A stretch of 64,000 nt of DNA from Cellulomonas fimi (GCF_028583725.1 NZ_CP110680.1:1178001-1242000), one strand, 5' to 3'. Shown: positions 26,640-36,795, counted from the stretch's first letter. The notes: generated from the letters alone by a model not told the origin. Made by a program: numbers and translations.

Positions 26640-27590
26640 TCACAGCTTGCGCAGGCGCACCCGCTCGACGGAGTGGTCGGAGCCCTTCGTGAGCACGAGC
26701 GTCGCGCGGCTGCGCGTCGGTAGGATGTTCTGCTGCAGGTTGGGCGCGTTGATCGAGTCCCAGATGTGCTCGGCGCGCTCGACGGCCTCGTCGTCGGACA
26801 GCGACGCGTACCGGTGGAAGTACGACTCGGGCTGCGCGAACGCGGTCTCGCGCAGGCGCAGGAACCGGTCGACGTACCACTGGCGGATGTCGGTCGTGCG
26901 CGCGTCGACGTAGATGGAGAAGTCGAAGAAGTCGCTCACCGCCAGGTTCGACGTGCCCTCGCTGGTCGGGCGCGCGGGCTGCAGCACGTTGAGCCCTTCC
27001 ACGACGAGCACGTCAGGCCGGTTCACGACGATCTCCCGGCCGGGGACGATGTCGTACGTCAGGTGGTCGTAGACGGGGGCCCGGACCTCGGGGCGCCCGG
27101 CCTTGACCTTCGAGACGAACCGCAGCAGCGCGCGCCGGTCGTACGACTCGGGGAAGCCCTTGCGGTCCATGAGGCCGCGGCGCTCGAGCTCGGCGTTCGG
27201 GTAGAGGAAACCGTCGGTGGTGACGAGCTGGACGCGCGGCGTCGCGGGCCAGCGCGCCAGCAGCTCGCGCAGCAGGCGCGCCGTCGTGGACTTGCCGACG
27301 GCCACCGACCCGGCGACGCCGATGACGAACGGGGTCCCGCCGACGTCCTCGCGCAGGAACGTGCTCGACGCGGCGTGCAGGCCGCGGGTGGCCTCGATGT
27401 GGAGGTCGAGCAGGCGCGAGATCGGGCGGTAGATCGCGTCGACCTCGGCCAGGTCGATCGGGTCGCCGAGCCCCGCGAGACGGTCGACGTCCGCGTCGGT
27501 GAGGGGGAGCGGTGTCGAGGCGGAGAGCCGACGCCACGCGTCGCGGTCCAGGTCGACGTACGGCGTGGCCGGGGTGAGCGACGGTGGCAC
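26640..27590 (-). CDS. coaA: Type I pantothenate kinase
   Basis: 316 residues from GTG 27590. The Walker A is [32 protein letters not shown] and [16 protein letters not shown] are hallmark CoaA blocks, with [11 protein letters not shown] and VVEGLNVLQ after them. It phosphorylates pantothenate, the committed step of CoA synthesis, and is usually inhibited by CoA. The start is supported by CACAAT 6 nt before it. It is divergent from glmS across 177 nt. Confidence 0.96.
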   Translation of the reverse strand: MPPSLTPATPYVDLDRDAWRRLSASTPLPLTDADVDRLAGLGDPIDLAEVDAIYRPISRLLDLHIEATRGLHAASSTFLREDVGGTPFVIGVAGSVAVGKSTTARLLRELLARWPATPRVQLVTTDGFLYPNAELERRGLMDRKGFPESYDRRALLRFVSKVKAGRPEVRAPVYDHLTYDIVPGREIVVNRPDVLVVEGLNVLQPARPTSEGTSNLAVSDFFDFSIYVDARTTDIRQWYVDRFLRLRETAFAQPESYFHRYASLSDDEAVERAEHIWDSINAPNLQQNILPTRSRATLVLTKGSDHSVERVRLRKL

Positions 27591-27596
27591 GGGACG

Positions 27597-27602
27597 ATTG
27601 TG
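27597..27602 (-). promoter_or_regulatory. -10-like hexamer CACAAT for coaA, leaderless
   Basis: CACAAT on the minus strand, 6 nt before GTG 27590. Confidence 0.5.
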
Positions 27603-27754
27603 CCGGACGTCGGCGGTGGTGCCGGCCCGGTCGGTGACACGCGCCGCACGAGCGGCGACGCGCAGGCGCTCGTGGACGGTCACGCGTCCGCCGGGGCGTC
27701 GTGCGCACACCGTGACGGTCCCCACGCGCCCCCGGGAGCCCGTCGCGCGGCGGA

Positions 27755-27760
27755 TAGACT
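27755..27760 (+). promoter_or_regulatory. -10 hexamer TAGACT for glmS, leaderless
   Basis: TAGACT, 7 nt before ATG 27768. No Shine-Dalgarno and no sign of a glmS ribozyme upstream. Confidence 0.6.
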
Positions 27761-27767
27761 CGCGGCC

Positions 27768-29624
27768 ATGTGTGGAATCGTGGGCTACGTCGGGTCTCAG
27801 ACAGCGAGCGACCGTCCCCTGGAGGTCGTGCTCGAAGGTCTGCGGCGCCTGGAGTACCGCGGGTACGACTCGGCCGGGGTGGCGCTCGTCAGCCCCGAGG
27901 GTGAGCTGGAGACCGCGAAGAAGGCCGGCAAGCTCGCCAACCTCGTCGAGGAGCTCGACGCCCACCCGCTCGACGCGGCGACCGCGGCGATCGGCCACAC
28001 GCGCTGGGCGACGCACGGCGGCCCGACCGACGTCAACGCGCACCCGCACGTCTCGGGCGGCCTCGCACTGATCCACAACGGGATCGTCGAGAACTTCGCG
28101 ACGCTCAAGGCCGAGCTCCTCGCGCAGGGCGTCGAGTTCACGTCCGAGACCGACACCGAGGTCGCCGCGCACCTCGTCTCGCGCGCCTACGACCGCACGG
28201 GCGACCTCACGCAGGCCGTCACCGAGGTCGCGCGCACGCTGCACGGCACGTTCACGCTGCTCGCGGTGCACGCCGACGCCCCCGACGTCGTCGTCGGTGC
28301 CCGGCACGACTCGCCGCTCGTCGTCGGCCTCGGCGAGGGGGAGAACTTCCTCGGCTCCGACGTCGCCGCGTTCATCGCGCACACCCGCGAGGCGCTCGAG
28401 CTCGGCCAGGACCAGGTCGTGACGATCACGCCGACCGAGGTCACCGTCACCGGGTTCGACGGCAAGCCCGCCGACGCGCGCCGCTACACCGTCGACTGGG
28501 ACGCCGCCGCGGCCGAGAAGGGCGGCTTCCGCTCCTTCATGGACAAGGAGATCCACGACCAGCCGCACGCCGTCGCGGACACGCTGCTGGGCCGCACCGA
28601 CGCGCACGGCCGCCTGGTGCTCGACGAGATCCGCATCGACGAGTCGGTGCTGCGGTCCGTCGACAAGATCGTCGTCATCGCGTGCGGCACCGCCGCCTAC
28701 GCCGGGCACGTCGCGAAGTACGCCATCGAGCACTGGTGCCGCATCCCCGTCGAGGTCGAGCTGGCGCACGAGTTCCGGTACCGCGACCCCGTCGTCAACG
28801 AGCAGACCCTCGTCGTCGCGGTGTCGCAGTCGGGCGAGACGATGGACACCCTCATGGCCGTCCGGCACGCGCGCGAGCAGGGCGCCAAGGTGCTGGCCAT
28901 CGTCAACACGCACGGCTCGACGATCCCGCGCGAGTCCGACGCCGTGCTCTACACGCACGCCGGCCCGGAGATCGCGGTCGCGTCGACCAAGGCGTTCCTC
29001 GCGCAGATCACGGCCGCGTACCTGCTGGGCCTCTACCTGGCGCAGCTGCGCGGCAACAAGTTCGCCGACGAGGTCGCGTCGATCCTCGCGGAGCTGCGCG
29101 CCATGCCGGACAAGATCCAGCAGGTCATCGACCGCTCGGGCCGCGTCCGCGAGATCGCCCGCTGGATGGCCGACACGCAGTCGGTGCTGTTCCTCGGCCG
29201 GCACGTCGGTTTCCCCGTCGCGATGGAGGGCGCGCTCAAGCTCAAGGAGCTCGCCTACATCCACGCCGAGGGCTTCGCCGCCGGCGAGCTCAAGCACGGC
29301 CCGATCGCGCTCATCGAGCCCGGCCAGCCCGTGTTCGTCGTCGTCCCGTCGCCGCGCGGGCGCGACTCGCTGCACTCGAAGGTCGTCTCGAACATCCAGG
29401 AGATCCGCGCGCGCGGCGCCCGCACGCTCGTGATCGCCGAGGACGGCGACGAGGCCGTGCGCCCCTACGCCGACGAGGTGTTCTACGTGCCGCAGGCGCC
29501 CACGCTCCTCGCGCCGCTGCTCGCCGTCGTGCCGCTCCAGGTGTTCGCGTGCGAGCTCGCGACCGCGAAGGGCCTCGACGTCGACCAGCCGCGCAACCTC
29601 GCCAAGTCCGTCACCGTCGAGTGA
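27768..29624 (+). CDS. glmS: Glutamine-fructose-6-phosphate aminotransferase (isomerising)
   Basis: 618 residues, full length. After Met removal Cys1 of MCGIVGYVG is the glutaminase nucleophile. The class II amidotransferase domain runs to ~240 ([24 protein letters not shown]). Two SIS domains follow ([44 protein letters not shown] [16 protein letters not shown]) and the C-terminal [13 protein letters not shown]. It makes glucosamine-6-P for UDP-GlcNAc, feeding GlmM. acpS follows 31 nt later. Confidence 0.97.
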   Translation: MCGIVGYVGSQTASDRPLEVVLEGLRRLEYRGYDSAGVALVSPEGELETAKKAGKLANLVEELDAHPLDAATAAIGHTRWATHGGPTDVNAHPHVSGGLALIHNGIVENFATLKAELLAQGVEFTSETDTEVAAHLVSRAYDRTGDLTQAVTEVARTLHGTFTLLAVHADAPDVVVGARHDSPLVVGLGEGENFLGSDVAAFIAHTREALELGQDQVVTITPTEVTVTGFDGKPADARRYTVDWDAAAAEKGGFRSFMDKEIHDQPHAVADTLLGRTDAHGRLVLDEIRIDESVLRSVDKIVVIACGTAAYAGHVAKYAIEHWCRIPVEVELAHEFRYRDPVVNEQTLVVAVSQSGETMDTLMAVRHAREQGAKVLAIVNTHGSTIPRESDAVLYTHAGPEIAVASTKAFLAQITAAYLLGLYLAQLRGNKFADEVASILAELRAMPDKIQQVIDRSGRVREIARWMADTQSVLFLGRHVGFPVAMEGALKLKELAYIHAEGFAAGELKHGPIALIEPGQPVFVVVPSPRGRDSLHSKVVSNIQEIRARGARTLVIAEDGDEAVRPYADEVFYVPQAPTLLAPLLAVVPLQVFACELATAKGLDVDQPRNLAKSVTVE

Positions 29625-29655
29625 CCCGGCGGATCCTCGACCGCGGGGAGCGCGC

Positions 29656-30009
29656 GTGATCGTCGGCGTCGGCATCGACGTCGTCGACATCGCGCGGTTC
29701 GTCGACACCCTGCACCGCGTCCCCGCGCTGCGCGCGAAGCTGTTCACGCCCGCCGAGCGGGAGATGCCCGAGACGTCGCTCGCCGCACGGTTCGCCGTCA
29801 AGGAGGCGCTCGCGAAGGCCCTCGGCGCCCCGCCCGGGCTGCACTGGCACGACGCGCAGGTGCCGCGCACGGCCGGCGCGCAGCCGGTGCTCGAGGTCAC
29901 CGGGACCGTCGCGGCCCGGGCCGCAGAGCTCGGCGTCGCCCGGTTCCACCTGTCGATCTCGCACGACGCGGGCATCGCGTCCGCGGTCGTGGTCGCCGAG
30001 CGCGACTGA
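29656..30009 (+). CDS. acpS: Holo-[acyl-carrier-protein] synthase
   Basis: 117 residues. [11 protein letters not shown] supplies the metal-binding Asp, [15 protein letters not shown] has the conserved Glu and Lys, and [14 protein letters not shown] closes the fold. It transfers 4'-phosphopantetheine from CoA to ACP. The start is GTG 29656. Placement after glmS links it with coaA (CoA supply) nearby. It is convergent with the next gene, 3 nt apart. Confidence 0.95.
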   Translation: MIVGVGIDVVDIARFVDTLHRVPALRAKLFTPAEREMPETSLAARFAVKEALAKALGAPPGLHWHDAQVPRTAGAQPVLEVTGTVAARAAELGVARFHLSISHDAGIASAVVVAERD

Positions 30010-30012
30010 CGC

Positions 30013-31518
30013 TCAGAGGTAGAAGCCGGTCGGCGACGCCGGTGGCACGGACGTCGCCGCCGGGCCGCGCAGCGCGACGGACAGGCCGCCGAGGGCCAGC
30101 GGACCGGTGAGCCAGAGCATCCCCGTGGCGGGGCAGCGCCGGACGTCCCCGTCGGGCACGGGCGCGCCGATCGGCGTGGCGAGCAGGTGGTGGGCGGCGT
30201 ACGACGCCGCGAGCGGTCCCCGGAGCCACGTGTCCGACCAGCAGCGGCACGCCGCACCGGCGGCCTCCTGCTGCGCGGCGAGCGACCGGGCGCGTCGCCG
30301 CGCGCGGCCGGCCGTCACGTGGCGGGTCACGACGCGCGCGGCGAGCACCGCGAGCGTCACGACGAGCGCCGTCGTCCCGAGCGGCACGAAGAACGCGACG
30401 TCGGAGGAGTAGTACCCGGCGGTCCCGGCGTCGCCCCCGACGGCCGCGGCGATGCCCGCCCCGGCGCCCATGCCGACGGCCCAGCCGACGATCGCGGCGA
30501 GGATGCCCACCACGACGTACAGCGTCGCGTGCGGGTGACCCTGCGAGGGGCCGTCGCGGTCCGCGTCGTAGGTCCAGCCGCGCATGCCGCGCCAGAGCCG
30601 GGACTCGGCACGGCTCAGCCCGGGCAGCGGCATCAACCGGACCCACAGCGCGACCGCACCCCAGAACGGCAGCGCGTGCGGACGGCCCGTGGTGACCCAC
30701 GTCGCCGCGGTGACGGCGACCAGGCCGAGCACCGCGGCCACCGTCACCAGGACGTGGTGGCGGGTGCTGCGCGGGTTCAAGGAGCGCAGGCGTGCCCGGA
30801 GCTCGGTCGACTCGCCCGTGAGCATCGCGGCGGCACGCAGCAGCAGGCGGGCGCCCGCCGTGTCGCCCCGTGCGACGAGGCCGTCGGCGACCGTGAGCGC
30901 CATCCGTCCGGGCGCGACGGGGTCGACGGCGACCGTCGCTCCCGCCCACGCGCCGACGACCTGCCCGAGCGCGTCGTGGTCCTCGCGTGGGCGGTGCGTG
31001 ATCTCCGCGACCGCCGCGCGCGCGACGGTCGCGGTCGAGGCACGGCCGCTCGCGCACACCTCGACCCAGGCGCGGTCGGCGGCGGCGACGTCGCCCCGGG
31101 CGTCCGCTGCCGCGGCGACGAGACGCGCCGAGGCGACCGCGGGTCCGTACCGGCTGGTCGTGGTGAGCAGCCAGCGCCAGGCGTCGTCGGCACCGAGCGC
31201 GGCGTGGACGGCGGCGAGCACCAGGTGACCGCCGTCCACCGCGTCGCCGTCGGGCGGTGCGACCCCGGCCACGTCGAGGACGCCGCGCGCCTCGTCGGGT
31301 CGCCCCAGCACCAGCAGGTCGGCCGCGTGCGCGACGGCGTCCCACCGTGCCTCGTCGGCAGGCACGGCCCCGGGCGGGGTGGCCTCGTGCAGGGCGACAG
31401 CGAGCGCCGGCTCGTCGGCCTGTCGCGCGGCCACGGTCCACGCGGCGACGGCGTCGGGCGAGCCTCCGGCCGACGGCGGTGCAGCGGTCGGCCAGCGGGC
31501 GGTGCTCGGTGAGGTCAC
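30013..31518 (-). CDS. Hypothetical membrane protein with TPR-like N-terminal half
   Basis: 501 residues. Residues 1-~240 are Ala/Arg-rich paired helices, with segments such as [16 protein letters not shown] that resemble TPR-type repeats. I cannot assign exact repeats. The second half has about four to five membrane helices: one near 255-275 ([19 protein letters not shown]), another pair around 335-395 ([35 protein letters not shown]) and one near the C-terminus. A polar stretch between them has two cysteines (CRCWSDTWL). Family and role are not recognised. The start is GTG 31518. Confidence 0.7.
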   Translation of the reverse strand: MTSPSTARWPTAAPPSAGGSPDAVAAWTVAARQADEPALAVALHEATPPGAVPADEARWDAVAHAADLLVLGRPDEARGVLDVAGVAPPDGDAVDGGHLVLAAVHAALGADDAWRWLLTTTSRYGPAVASARLVAAAADARGDVAAADRAWVEVCASGRASTATVARAAVAEITHRPREDHDALGQVVGAWAGATVAVDPVAPGRMALTVADGLVARGDTAGARLLLRAAAMLTGESTELRARLRSLNPRSTRHHVLVTVAAVLGLVAVTAATWVTTGRPHALPFWGAVALWVRLMPLPGLSRAESRLWRGMRGWTYDADRDGPSQGHPHATLYVVVGILAAIVGWAVGMGAGAGIAAAVGGDAGTAGYYSSDVAFFVPLGTTALVVTLAVLAARVVTRHVTAGRARRRARSLAAQQEAAGAACRCWSDTWLRGPLAASYAAHHLLATPIGAPVPDGDVRRCPATGMLWLTGPLALGGLSVALRGPAATSVPPASPTGFYL

Positions 31519-31585
31519 GTCCGGGACATCGGCCGGCGCGCCGCCGGTCTTGACCGCGGCGCGCCGGTGACCGGCGTGGCGCGGC

Positions 31586-32572
31586 TCAGCGGAGGGCGGG
31601 GACGACCTCGCGCTCGAAGAGCTCGATGCCCGAGCGGTCGTAGGCGGCCTCGGCGAAGTACGTGATCGCGTAGGTCATGCCCAGCGTCTCGAGGTGCTTC
31701 AGCTTCTCGACGAGCTGCTCCGGGGTGCCGACGAGCACGCCCTTGCGGAACTCCTCGGCGACCTCGGGGGCCTTGTTCGGCACGGTCAGCGACAGGTGCT
31801 CCTCGACCCAGGCCATGCGGTCGTCGACGTCGGCCTCGGTCTCGCCGATGACGACGTTGAAGTTCGACGAGCGCGTGATCTCCTCGAACGGGCGGCCGAT
31901 CGCCTCGCAGTGGCCGCGCAGCACCTCGGACTTGTGCGTGAACACCTCGGGGTGGCCGTCGAAGTTGGTGAACTGCGCGTGCTCGGCCGCGATGCGCAGC
32001 GTCTTCTGCTCGCCGCCGCCCGCGATCCACAGCGGCGGGCCGTCGACCTGGAGGGGCAGCGGTGCGAGCTGCGCACCGTCGACCTGGTAGTGCTTCCCGT
32101 CGAAGGTGGCGACGCCGTTCGTCCACAGCTGCTTGAAGATCTGCACGCCCTCGTCGAGCATCGCGAGCCGCTCGCCCGCGCGCGGGAAGCCGTAGCCGTA
32201 GGCGCGCCACTCGTGCTCGTACCAGCCGGCGCCGATGCCCATCTGGACGCGCCCGCCGGAGATGACGTCCGCGGTGGCAGCCACCTTCGCGAGGTACGCG
32301 GGGTTGCGGTACGCCATGCACGTGCACATCTGGCCGAGCTTCACGCGCGACGTCGTCGCCGCGTACGCGTTGATGAGGCTCCACGCCTCGTGCGTCGCCT
32401 CGCCGTTGGGCTCGGGCACCGCGTGGAAGTGGTCGTAGACCCAGATCGAGTCGAACGCGTCGCCCTGGTCGGCGTGCTGGGCGAGGCCGTTCATGACGGA
32501 CCAGTGGTCACGGGGCTCGATGCCGGTGAGGTCCTGCCGCCAGCCCTGGGGGATGAAGAGTCCGAAGCGCAT
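31586..32572 (-). CDS. LLM-class F420-dependent oxidoreductase
   Basis: 328 residues with the luciferase-like TIM-barrel. MRFGLFIPQGWRQDLTGIEP is the typical start, with DSIWVYDHFHAVP, VKLGQMCTCMAYRNPAYLAK, DVISGGRVQMGIGAGWYEHE and YGFPRAGERLAML. Members reduce or oxidise diverse substrates with coenzyme F420 (some with FMN). The substrate is unknown. ATG 32572 has a TAACGT hexamer 7 nt upstream. Only 30 nt separate it from the divergent nnr start. Confidence 0.9.
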   Translation of the reverse strand: MRFGLFIPQGWRQDLTGIEPRDHWSVMNGLAQHADQGDAFDSIWVYDHFHAVPEPNGEATHEAWSLINAYAATTSRVKLGQMCTCMAYRNPAYLAKVAATADVISGGRVQMGIGAGWYEHEWRAYGYGFPRAGERLAMLDEGVQIFKQLWTNGVATFDGKHYQVDGAQLAPLPLQVDGPPLWIAGGGEQKTLRIAAEHAQFTNFDGHPEVFTHKSEVLRGHCEAIGRPFEEITRSSNFNVVIGETEADVDDRMAWVEEHLSLTVPNKAPEVAEEFRKGVLVGTPEQLVEKLKHLETLGMTYAITYFAEAAYDRSGIELFEREVVPALR

Positions 32573-32579
32573 GCTCGGC

Positions 32580-32585
32580 ACGTTA
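32580..32585 (-). promoter_or_regulatory. -10 hexamer TAACGT for the LLM gene, leaderless
   Basis: TAACGT on the minus strand, 7 nt before ATG 32572. It lies in the 30-nt gap that also separates the divergent nnr gene. Confidence 0.55.
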
Positions 32586-32602
32586 CCTGCGGGCGCGCCA
32601 GG

Positions 32603-34147
32603 ATGAGACTCGTGCTGCTGTCGTGGAACGCCGCCTCCGTCCGTGCGGCCGAGGAGCCGCTGCTCGCCGCGGGCGTCCCGCTGATGGAGCGGGCGGCGTT
32701 CGCGCTGCACGTCGCGGTCGTGCGCGAGGTCGTGCGGCGTCGCGCGCGCTTCGGCGGGGCTCGGGTCGTCGTCCTCGCGGGAGCCGGGAACAACGGGGGA
32801 GACGCGCTGCACGCGGGTGCGCTGCTCGCGCGGCGCGGTGCGCGCGTGCTGGTGCTCGCGACGGCGGACCGGCTGCACGACGGCGGTCTGGCGGCGCTGC
32901 GTGCCGCGGGCGGCACGGTCCGGACCCTGGCGGACGACGCGTCCCCCGCGCGCGGTCCCTGGCCGACGGTGGCGGTCGCGGACGCGGTCGACGAGGTCGT
33001 CGCGGCGGACGCCGTGCTCGACGGCGTGCTCGGGATCGGTGCGCGCGGCGGCCTGCGCGGACCGGTCGCCGCGCTGGCCGAGGAGGTCCGTGCCGCGACC
33101 GCCCACACGGACGGCCCGGTCGTCGTCGCGGTCGACCTGCCGTCGGGCATCGGCGTCGACGACGGCGCGCGCCCCGGACCGGTGCTCGACGCGGACCTCA
33201 CGGTGACGTTCGGCGGCGCGAAGCCCGGGCTGCTGCTGCCGCCCGGCGCGGCGGCGGTCGGGCGGGTCGAGGTCGTCGACCTCGGGCTCGACCTGCCGGA
33301 CCGTCCCGACGTCGTGTCGCTCGGCCCGGACGACGCCGCCGCGCTGTGGCCCGTGCCGGCGCGCGACGCGCACAAGTACTCGCGCGGCGTCGTCGGGGTG
33401 GTGGCGGGCACCCGCACCTACCCGGGTGCCGCGGTGCTCACCGCGTCGGGCGCGGCGCTCGCGGGCGTCGGCATGGTCCGCTACGTCGGCGACGCCGGTG
33501 ACGCGGTCCTCGCCGCCCGGCCCGAGGTCGTCGTCGGCCCGGGTCGCGTGCAGGCGTGGGTGCTGGGCCCGGGGGTCTCGCCCGACGACGCGGCCCAGCG
33601 GCGGCGCGTCCAGCGGGCGCTCGAGGGTGTCCTGCACCGCGGGGAGGCGGCGGTCGTCGACGCCGGCGCGCTGGACCTGCTGCCTGAGCGCGTGGGCGCG
33701 CACGTCGTCCTGACGCCGCACGCCGGGGAGGCGGCCCGGCTGCTCGCGCAGCGCGGCGTCGACGTCGAGCGGGCCGACGTCGAGGCGGAGCCGCTGCGGT
33801 GGGCGCGCGAGACGCACGACCGCACCGGTGCGACGGTGCTGCTCAAGGGCGCGACGACCGTCGTCGTCGGGTCGCACGGCGTCGTCTACGCGCAGTCCGA
33901 CGCGCCCCCGTGGCTCGCGACCGCCGGTGCGGGCGACGTGCTCGCCGGGCTCCTCGGGGCGCTGCTCGCGGGCCGTGTCGAGGACGTGCACGGCGACCCG
34001 ACGCTCGCCCCCGCGCTCGCGGCGACGGCCGCGCTCGTGCACGGACGCGCCGCCGAGCGGGCCAGCTCCGGCGGGCCGGTCACCGCGCTCGCGGTCGCGC
34101 ACGCCCTGCCCGGGACCGTCGCCGACCTGCTCGGGCGGGCCGCGTGA
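32603..34147 (+). CDS. nnr: Bifunctional NAD(P)H-hydrate epimerase and dehydratase
   Basis: 514 residues. The N-terminal half is the YjeF_N epimerase (VLAGAGNNGGDALHAGALLA; VAVDLPSGIGVDDGA). The C-terminal half is the ADP-dependent dehydratase (HKYSRGVVGVVAGTRTYPGA, VLTPHAGEAARLL, LLKGATTVV, TAGAGDVLAGLLGALLAG). Together they repair NADHX and NADPHX. Location before alr-tsaE is conserved in actinobacteria. Its stop overlaps the next gene's GTG. Confidence 0.96.
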   Translation: MRLVLLSWNAASVRAAEEPLLAAGVPLMERAAFALHVAVVREVVRRRARFGGARVVVLAGAGNNGGDALHAGALLARRGARVLVLATADRLHDGGLAALRAAGGTVRTLADDASPARGPWPTVAVADAVDEVVAADAVLDGVLGIGARGGLRGPVAALAEEVRAATAHTDGPVVVAVDLPSGIGVDDGARPGPVLDADLTVTFGGAKPGLLLPPGAAAVGRVEVVDLGLDLPDRPDVVSLGPDDAAALWPVPARDAHKYSRGVVGVVAGTRTYPGAAVLTASGAALAGVGMVRYVGDAGDAVLAARPEVVVGPGRVQAWVLGPGVSPDDAAQRRRVQRALEGVLHRGEAAVVDAGALDLLPERVGAHVVLTPHAGEAARLLAQRGVDVERADVEAEPLRWARETHDRTGATVLLKGATTVVVGSHGVVYAQSDAPPWLATAGAGDVLAGLLGALLAGRVEDVHGDPTLAPALAATAALVHGRAAERASSGGPVTALAVAHALPGTVADLLGRAA

Positions 34148-34779
34148 CGGCCTCCGCCACGACGCTCGACCGCGACCTCGCGGCGCGCGTCGACCGGCTG
34201 CTCGCGACCGGCCGCCGCACGCTGCTCGGCATCGCGGGCGCACCCGGCGCGGGGAAGTCGACGCTCGCCGCGCAGGTCGCCGCCGCGTACCCCGACGTCG
34301 CGGTCGTCGTACCCATGGACGGCTTCCACCTGGCGCAGACGGAGCTCGAGCGGCTCGGCCTCGCCGACCGCAAGGGCGCGCCCGACACGTTCGACGCGGC
34401 CGGTTTCGTCGCGCTGCTGCGGCGCCTGCGCGACCCGCACCCCGACGAGGTCGTGTACGCGCCCGAGTACCGCCGCGACCTGCGCAACGGGGTCGCCGGC
34501 GCGATCCGCGTGCCGTCCGACGTGCCGCTGGTCGTCACGGAGGGGAACTACTTGCTGCTCGACGCGCACGGGTTCGCGCCCGTGGCCGGGCTGCTCGACG
34601 AGGCGTGGTTCGTCGCCCCCGACGACGACCTGCGGCTCGCGCGGCTCGTCGCCCGGCACGAGGCGTTCGGCAAGCCCGCCGACGCGGCGCGCGCGTGGGC
34701 GCACGGACCCGACGAGCGCAACGCCCGTCTGGTCGCGGCGACCGCGCCGCGCGCGGACGTGCTGGTCCGCCCGTCGTGA
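34144..34779 (+). CDS. P-loop nucleoside/nucleotide kinase family protein
   Basis: 211 residues. Walker A GIAGAPGAGKSTL, then PMDGFHLAQTELERLGLADR, KGAPDTFDAAGFVALLRRL, YAPEYRRDLRN and VVTEGNYLLL. This set belongs to the uridine-kinase/phosphoribulokinase-like group often annotated as nucleoside/nucleotide kinase, sometimes linked with fructose or pantothenate. Substrate not known. GTG 34144 overlaps the nnr stop, so translation is likely coupled. No signal or membrane segment. Confidence 0.85.
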   Translation: MTASATTLDRDLAARVDRLLATGRRTLLGIAGAPGAGKSTLAAQVAAAYPDVAVVVPMDGFHLAQTELERLGLADRKGAPDTFDAAGFVALLRRLRDPHPDEVVYAPEYRRDLRNGVAGAIRVPSDVPLVVTEGNYLLLDAHGFAPVAGLLDEAWFVAPDDDLRLARLVARHEAFGKPADAARAWAHGPDERNARLVAATAPRADVLVRPS

Positions 34780-34836
34780 ACGGCCGCGGCGCCCCGTCCC
34801 CTGCACCGCGGCCCCCGACCCGGTGCCGCAGACCGC

Positions 34837-34892
34837 CGACCCGGGTCTGGTGACCGCTCGCGGGCCGGTTCCGGTCACCGGCCCCGGGTCGG
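34837..34892. repeat. Dispersed palindromic element, copy 1
   Basis: A 56-nt GC-rich imperfect palindrome in the 196-nt gap before alr. Arms are CGACCCGGG and CCCGGGTCG with inner TGGTGACCG and CGGTCACCG arms. Its first 20 nt match, in reverse complement, the end of the element at 44423-44477. Likely a REP-like or terminator-like element. Confidence 0.65.
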
Positions 34893-34962
34893 CTGCGCGG
34901 AGCCGAGCCGAGGCGGGGTGCGGCGTCGGTCGGAGCGGACGGGCGGACGCGGGCGCGGGTGC

Positions 34963-34968
34963 GACACT
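34963..34968 (+). promoter_or_regulatory. -10-like hexamer GACACT for alr, leaderless
   Basis: GACACT, 7 nt before GTG 34976. The first base departs from the consensus. Confidence 0.4.
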
Positions 34969-34975
34969 GGGCGCC

Positions 34976-36247
34976 GTGAGCCAGTTCCCCGCGCGTGCCG
35001 TCGTCGACCTCGCCGCGATCCGCGGCAACGTCCGCAGCCTCGCGGCCCACGCGCCGACCGCGCAGGTCATGGCCGTCGTCAAGGCCGATGCCTACGGCCA
35101 CGGGCTCGTGCCGTGCGCGCAGGCGGCCGTCGAGGGCGGCGCGACGTGGCTGGGGGCGGCGCAGGTCGCGGAGGCCGTCGCGCTGCGGCGCGCGGGGATC
35201 GTCGGGGCCCGCGTGCTCACCTGGCTCTACGCGCCGGGGGCACCGCTGCGGGAAGCCGTGGAGGCCGACGTGGACGTGTCCGTCGCCGCCGCGTGGGCGC
35301 TCGACGAGGTCGTCGCCGCCGCGCGCGCCGCCGGCCGGACCGCGCGGATCCACCTCAAGGTCGACACCGGGCTCGGCCGCAACGGCCTGACGCCCGCCGA
35401 TCTCGACGCGCTGCTCCCGGCCGCCCTGCGCGCGCAGGCGGAGGGCGTCGTCGAGGTCGTCGGCGTGTGGTCGCACCTCGCGTTCGCCGACGAGCCCGCG
35501 CACCCGACCGTGCGTGCGCAGGCCGGGGTGTTCGCCGACGCCGTCCGGGCCGTCGAGGCCGCGGGCGCGCACGTCGAGGTCCGTCACCTCGCCAACTCCG
35601 CCGCGACGCTCACCGACCCCGCGGTGCACCACGACCTCGTGCGGCCCGGCATCGCTGTCTACGGGCTGTCGCCCGTACCGCAGCTCGGCGGGCCCGAGGA
35701 CTTCGGGCTCGTGCCCGCGATGACGTTCGAGGCCGAGCTCGCGACCGTCAAGGCCGTCCCGGCGGGCCACGGCATCTCCTACGCGCACCAGTACGTGACC
35801 CCGCACGACACGGTCGTCGGCGTCGTGCCCGTCGGGTACGCCGACGGTGTGCCGCGGCACGCGTCGGGCACGCAGGACCGGTCCGGCGGGCCGCTGCGGG
35901 TCGGCGGGCGCACCCTGGGCGTCGCCGGGCGCGTGTGCATGGACCAGGTCGTCGTCGACCTCGGCCCGGACGCGCGCGACGTCGCCGGGGACCGCGTCGA
36001 GCTGTTCGGCACCGGGCGCGACGGTGGCCCGACCGCCGAGGACTGGGCGCGCGCCGCCGGCACCATCTCGTACGAGATCGTCACGCGCGTCGGCGCCCGG
36101 GTGCCGCGTGTGCACGTCGACAGCGACGCGGAGCGCACCGGCGCCGCCGGGACGCCCGCCGCGAGCGAGCGCGGCACGACCGACGCCGGGACGCCCGGCA
36201 CCGTCGCGGGCGACACGCCCGCCCTCACCACGGAGGTGGCCCGATGA
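34976..36247 (+). CDS. alr: Alanine racemase
   Basis: 423 residues from GTG 34976. The PLP lysine is in AVVKADAYGHGL (Lys36). The catalytic Tyr block is GHGISYAHQYVTPHD. LKVDTGLGRNGL and VGVVPVGYADGVPRH are conserved. It supplies D-alanine for peptidoglycan. The last ~40 residues are a low-complexity Thr/Ala/Gly/Pro tail (RGTTDAGTPGTVAGDTP) beyond the usual end. The stop overlaps the tsaE ATG, beginning a tightly packed alr-tsaE-tsaB-rimI-sulfurtransferase unit. Confidence 0.95.
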   Translation: MSQFPARAVVDLAAIRGNVRSLAAHAPTAQVMAVVKADAYGHGLVPCAQAAVEGGATWLGAAQVAEAVALRRAGIVGARVLTWLYAPGAPLREAVEADVDVSVAAAWALDEVVAAARAAGRTARIHLKVDTGLGRNGLTPADLDALLPAALRAQAEGVVEVVGVWSHLAFADEPAHPTVRAQAGVFADAVRAVEAAGAHVEVRHLANSAATLTDPAVHHDLVRPGIAVYGLSPVPQLGGPEDFGLVPAMTFEAELATVKAVPAGHGISYAHQYVTPHDTVVGVVPVGYADGVPRHASGTQDRSGGPLRVGGRTLGVAGRVCMDQVVVDLGPDARDVAGDRVELFGTGRDGGPTAEDWARAAGTISYEIVTRVGARVPRVHVDSDAERTGAAGTPAASERGTTDAGTPGTVAGDTPALTTEVAR

Positions 36248-36795
36248 CCGACGCCGTGACCACCGGCCCGACGGCCACGGTGCACCTGCCCGACAGCGAC
36301 GCGACGCGCGCGTACGGCCGCGCGCTCGCGGAGGTGCTGCGCGCGGGCGACCTCGTCGTCCTCACCGGCGACCTCGGCGCGGGCAAGACGACGCTCACGC
36401 AGGGCATCGGCGTAGGGCTTCGCGTGCGCGGCCAGGTCGCGTCGCCGACGTTCATCATCGCGCGCGAGCACCCGCCCCTCGCGCGCGAGGACGGCACGCG
36501 CGGGCCCGGCCTCGTGCACGTCGACGCGTACCGGCTGTCGTCGCTCGACGAGGTCGACGCGCTCGACCTCGACTCGAGCCTCGACGAGGCCGTCACGGTC
36601 GTCGAGTGGGGCGAGGGGTGGGTCGAGGGTCTCGCGGCCGACCGGCTCGAGGTCACGGTCGTGCGCCCGCGCGGCGGGGTGGACCCCGCCGACGACGAGG
36701 ACGCCGCCGCGGGCGAGCGGGTCGTCACGGTGCGGGCGGTCGGCGACCGCTGGGCGGGCGTCGCGCTCCCCGGCGCGGACGCGGTGGCAGGCTGA
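36244..36795 (+). CDS. tsaE: tRNA t6A synthesis ATPase TsaE
   Basis: 183 residues. Walker A is GDLGAGKTTLTQGIG, with VASPTFIIAREH and HVDAYRLSSLDEVDALDLD after it and VVEWGEGW near the end. TsaE is the ATPase that works with TsaB and TsaD to add threonylcarbamoyl to tRNA A37. ATG overlaps the alr stop. A short acidic insert (DPADDEDAAAGE) sits near the C-terminus. Confidence 0.95.
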   Translation: MTDAVTTGPTATVHLPDSDATRAYGRALAEVLRAGDLVVLTGDLGAGKTTLTQGIGVGLRVRGQVASPTFIIAREHPPLAREDGTRGPGLVHVDAYRLSSLDEVDALDLDSSLDEAVTVVEWGEGWVEGLAADRLEVTVVRPRGGVDPADDEDAAAGERVVTVRAVGDRWAGVALPGADAVAG

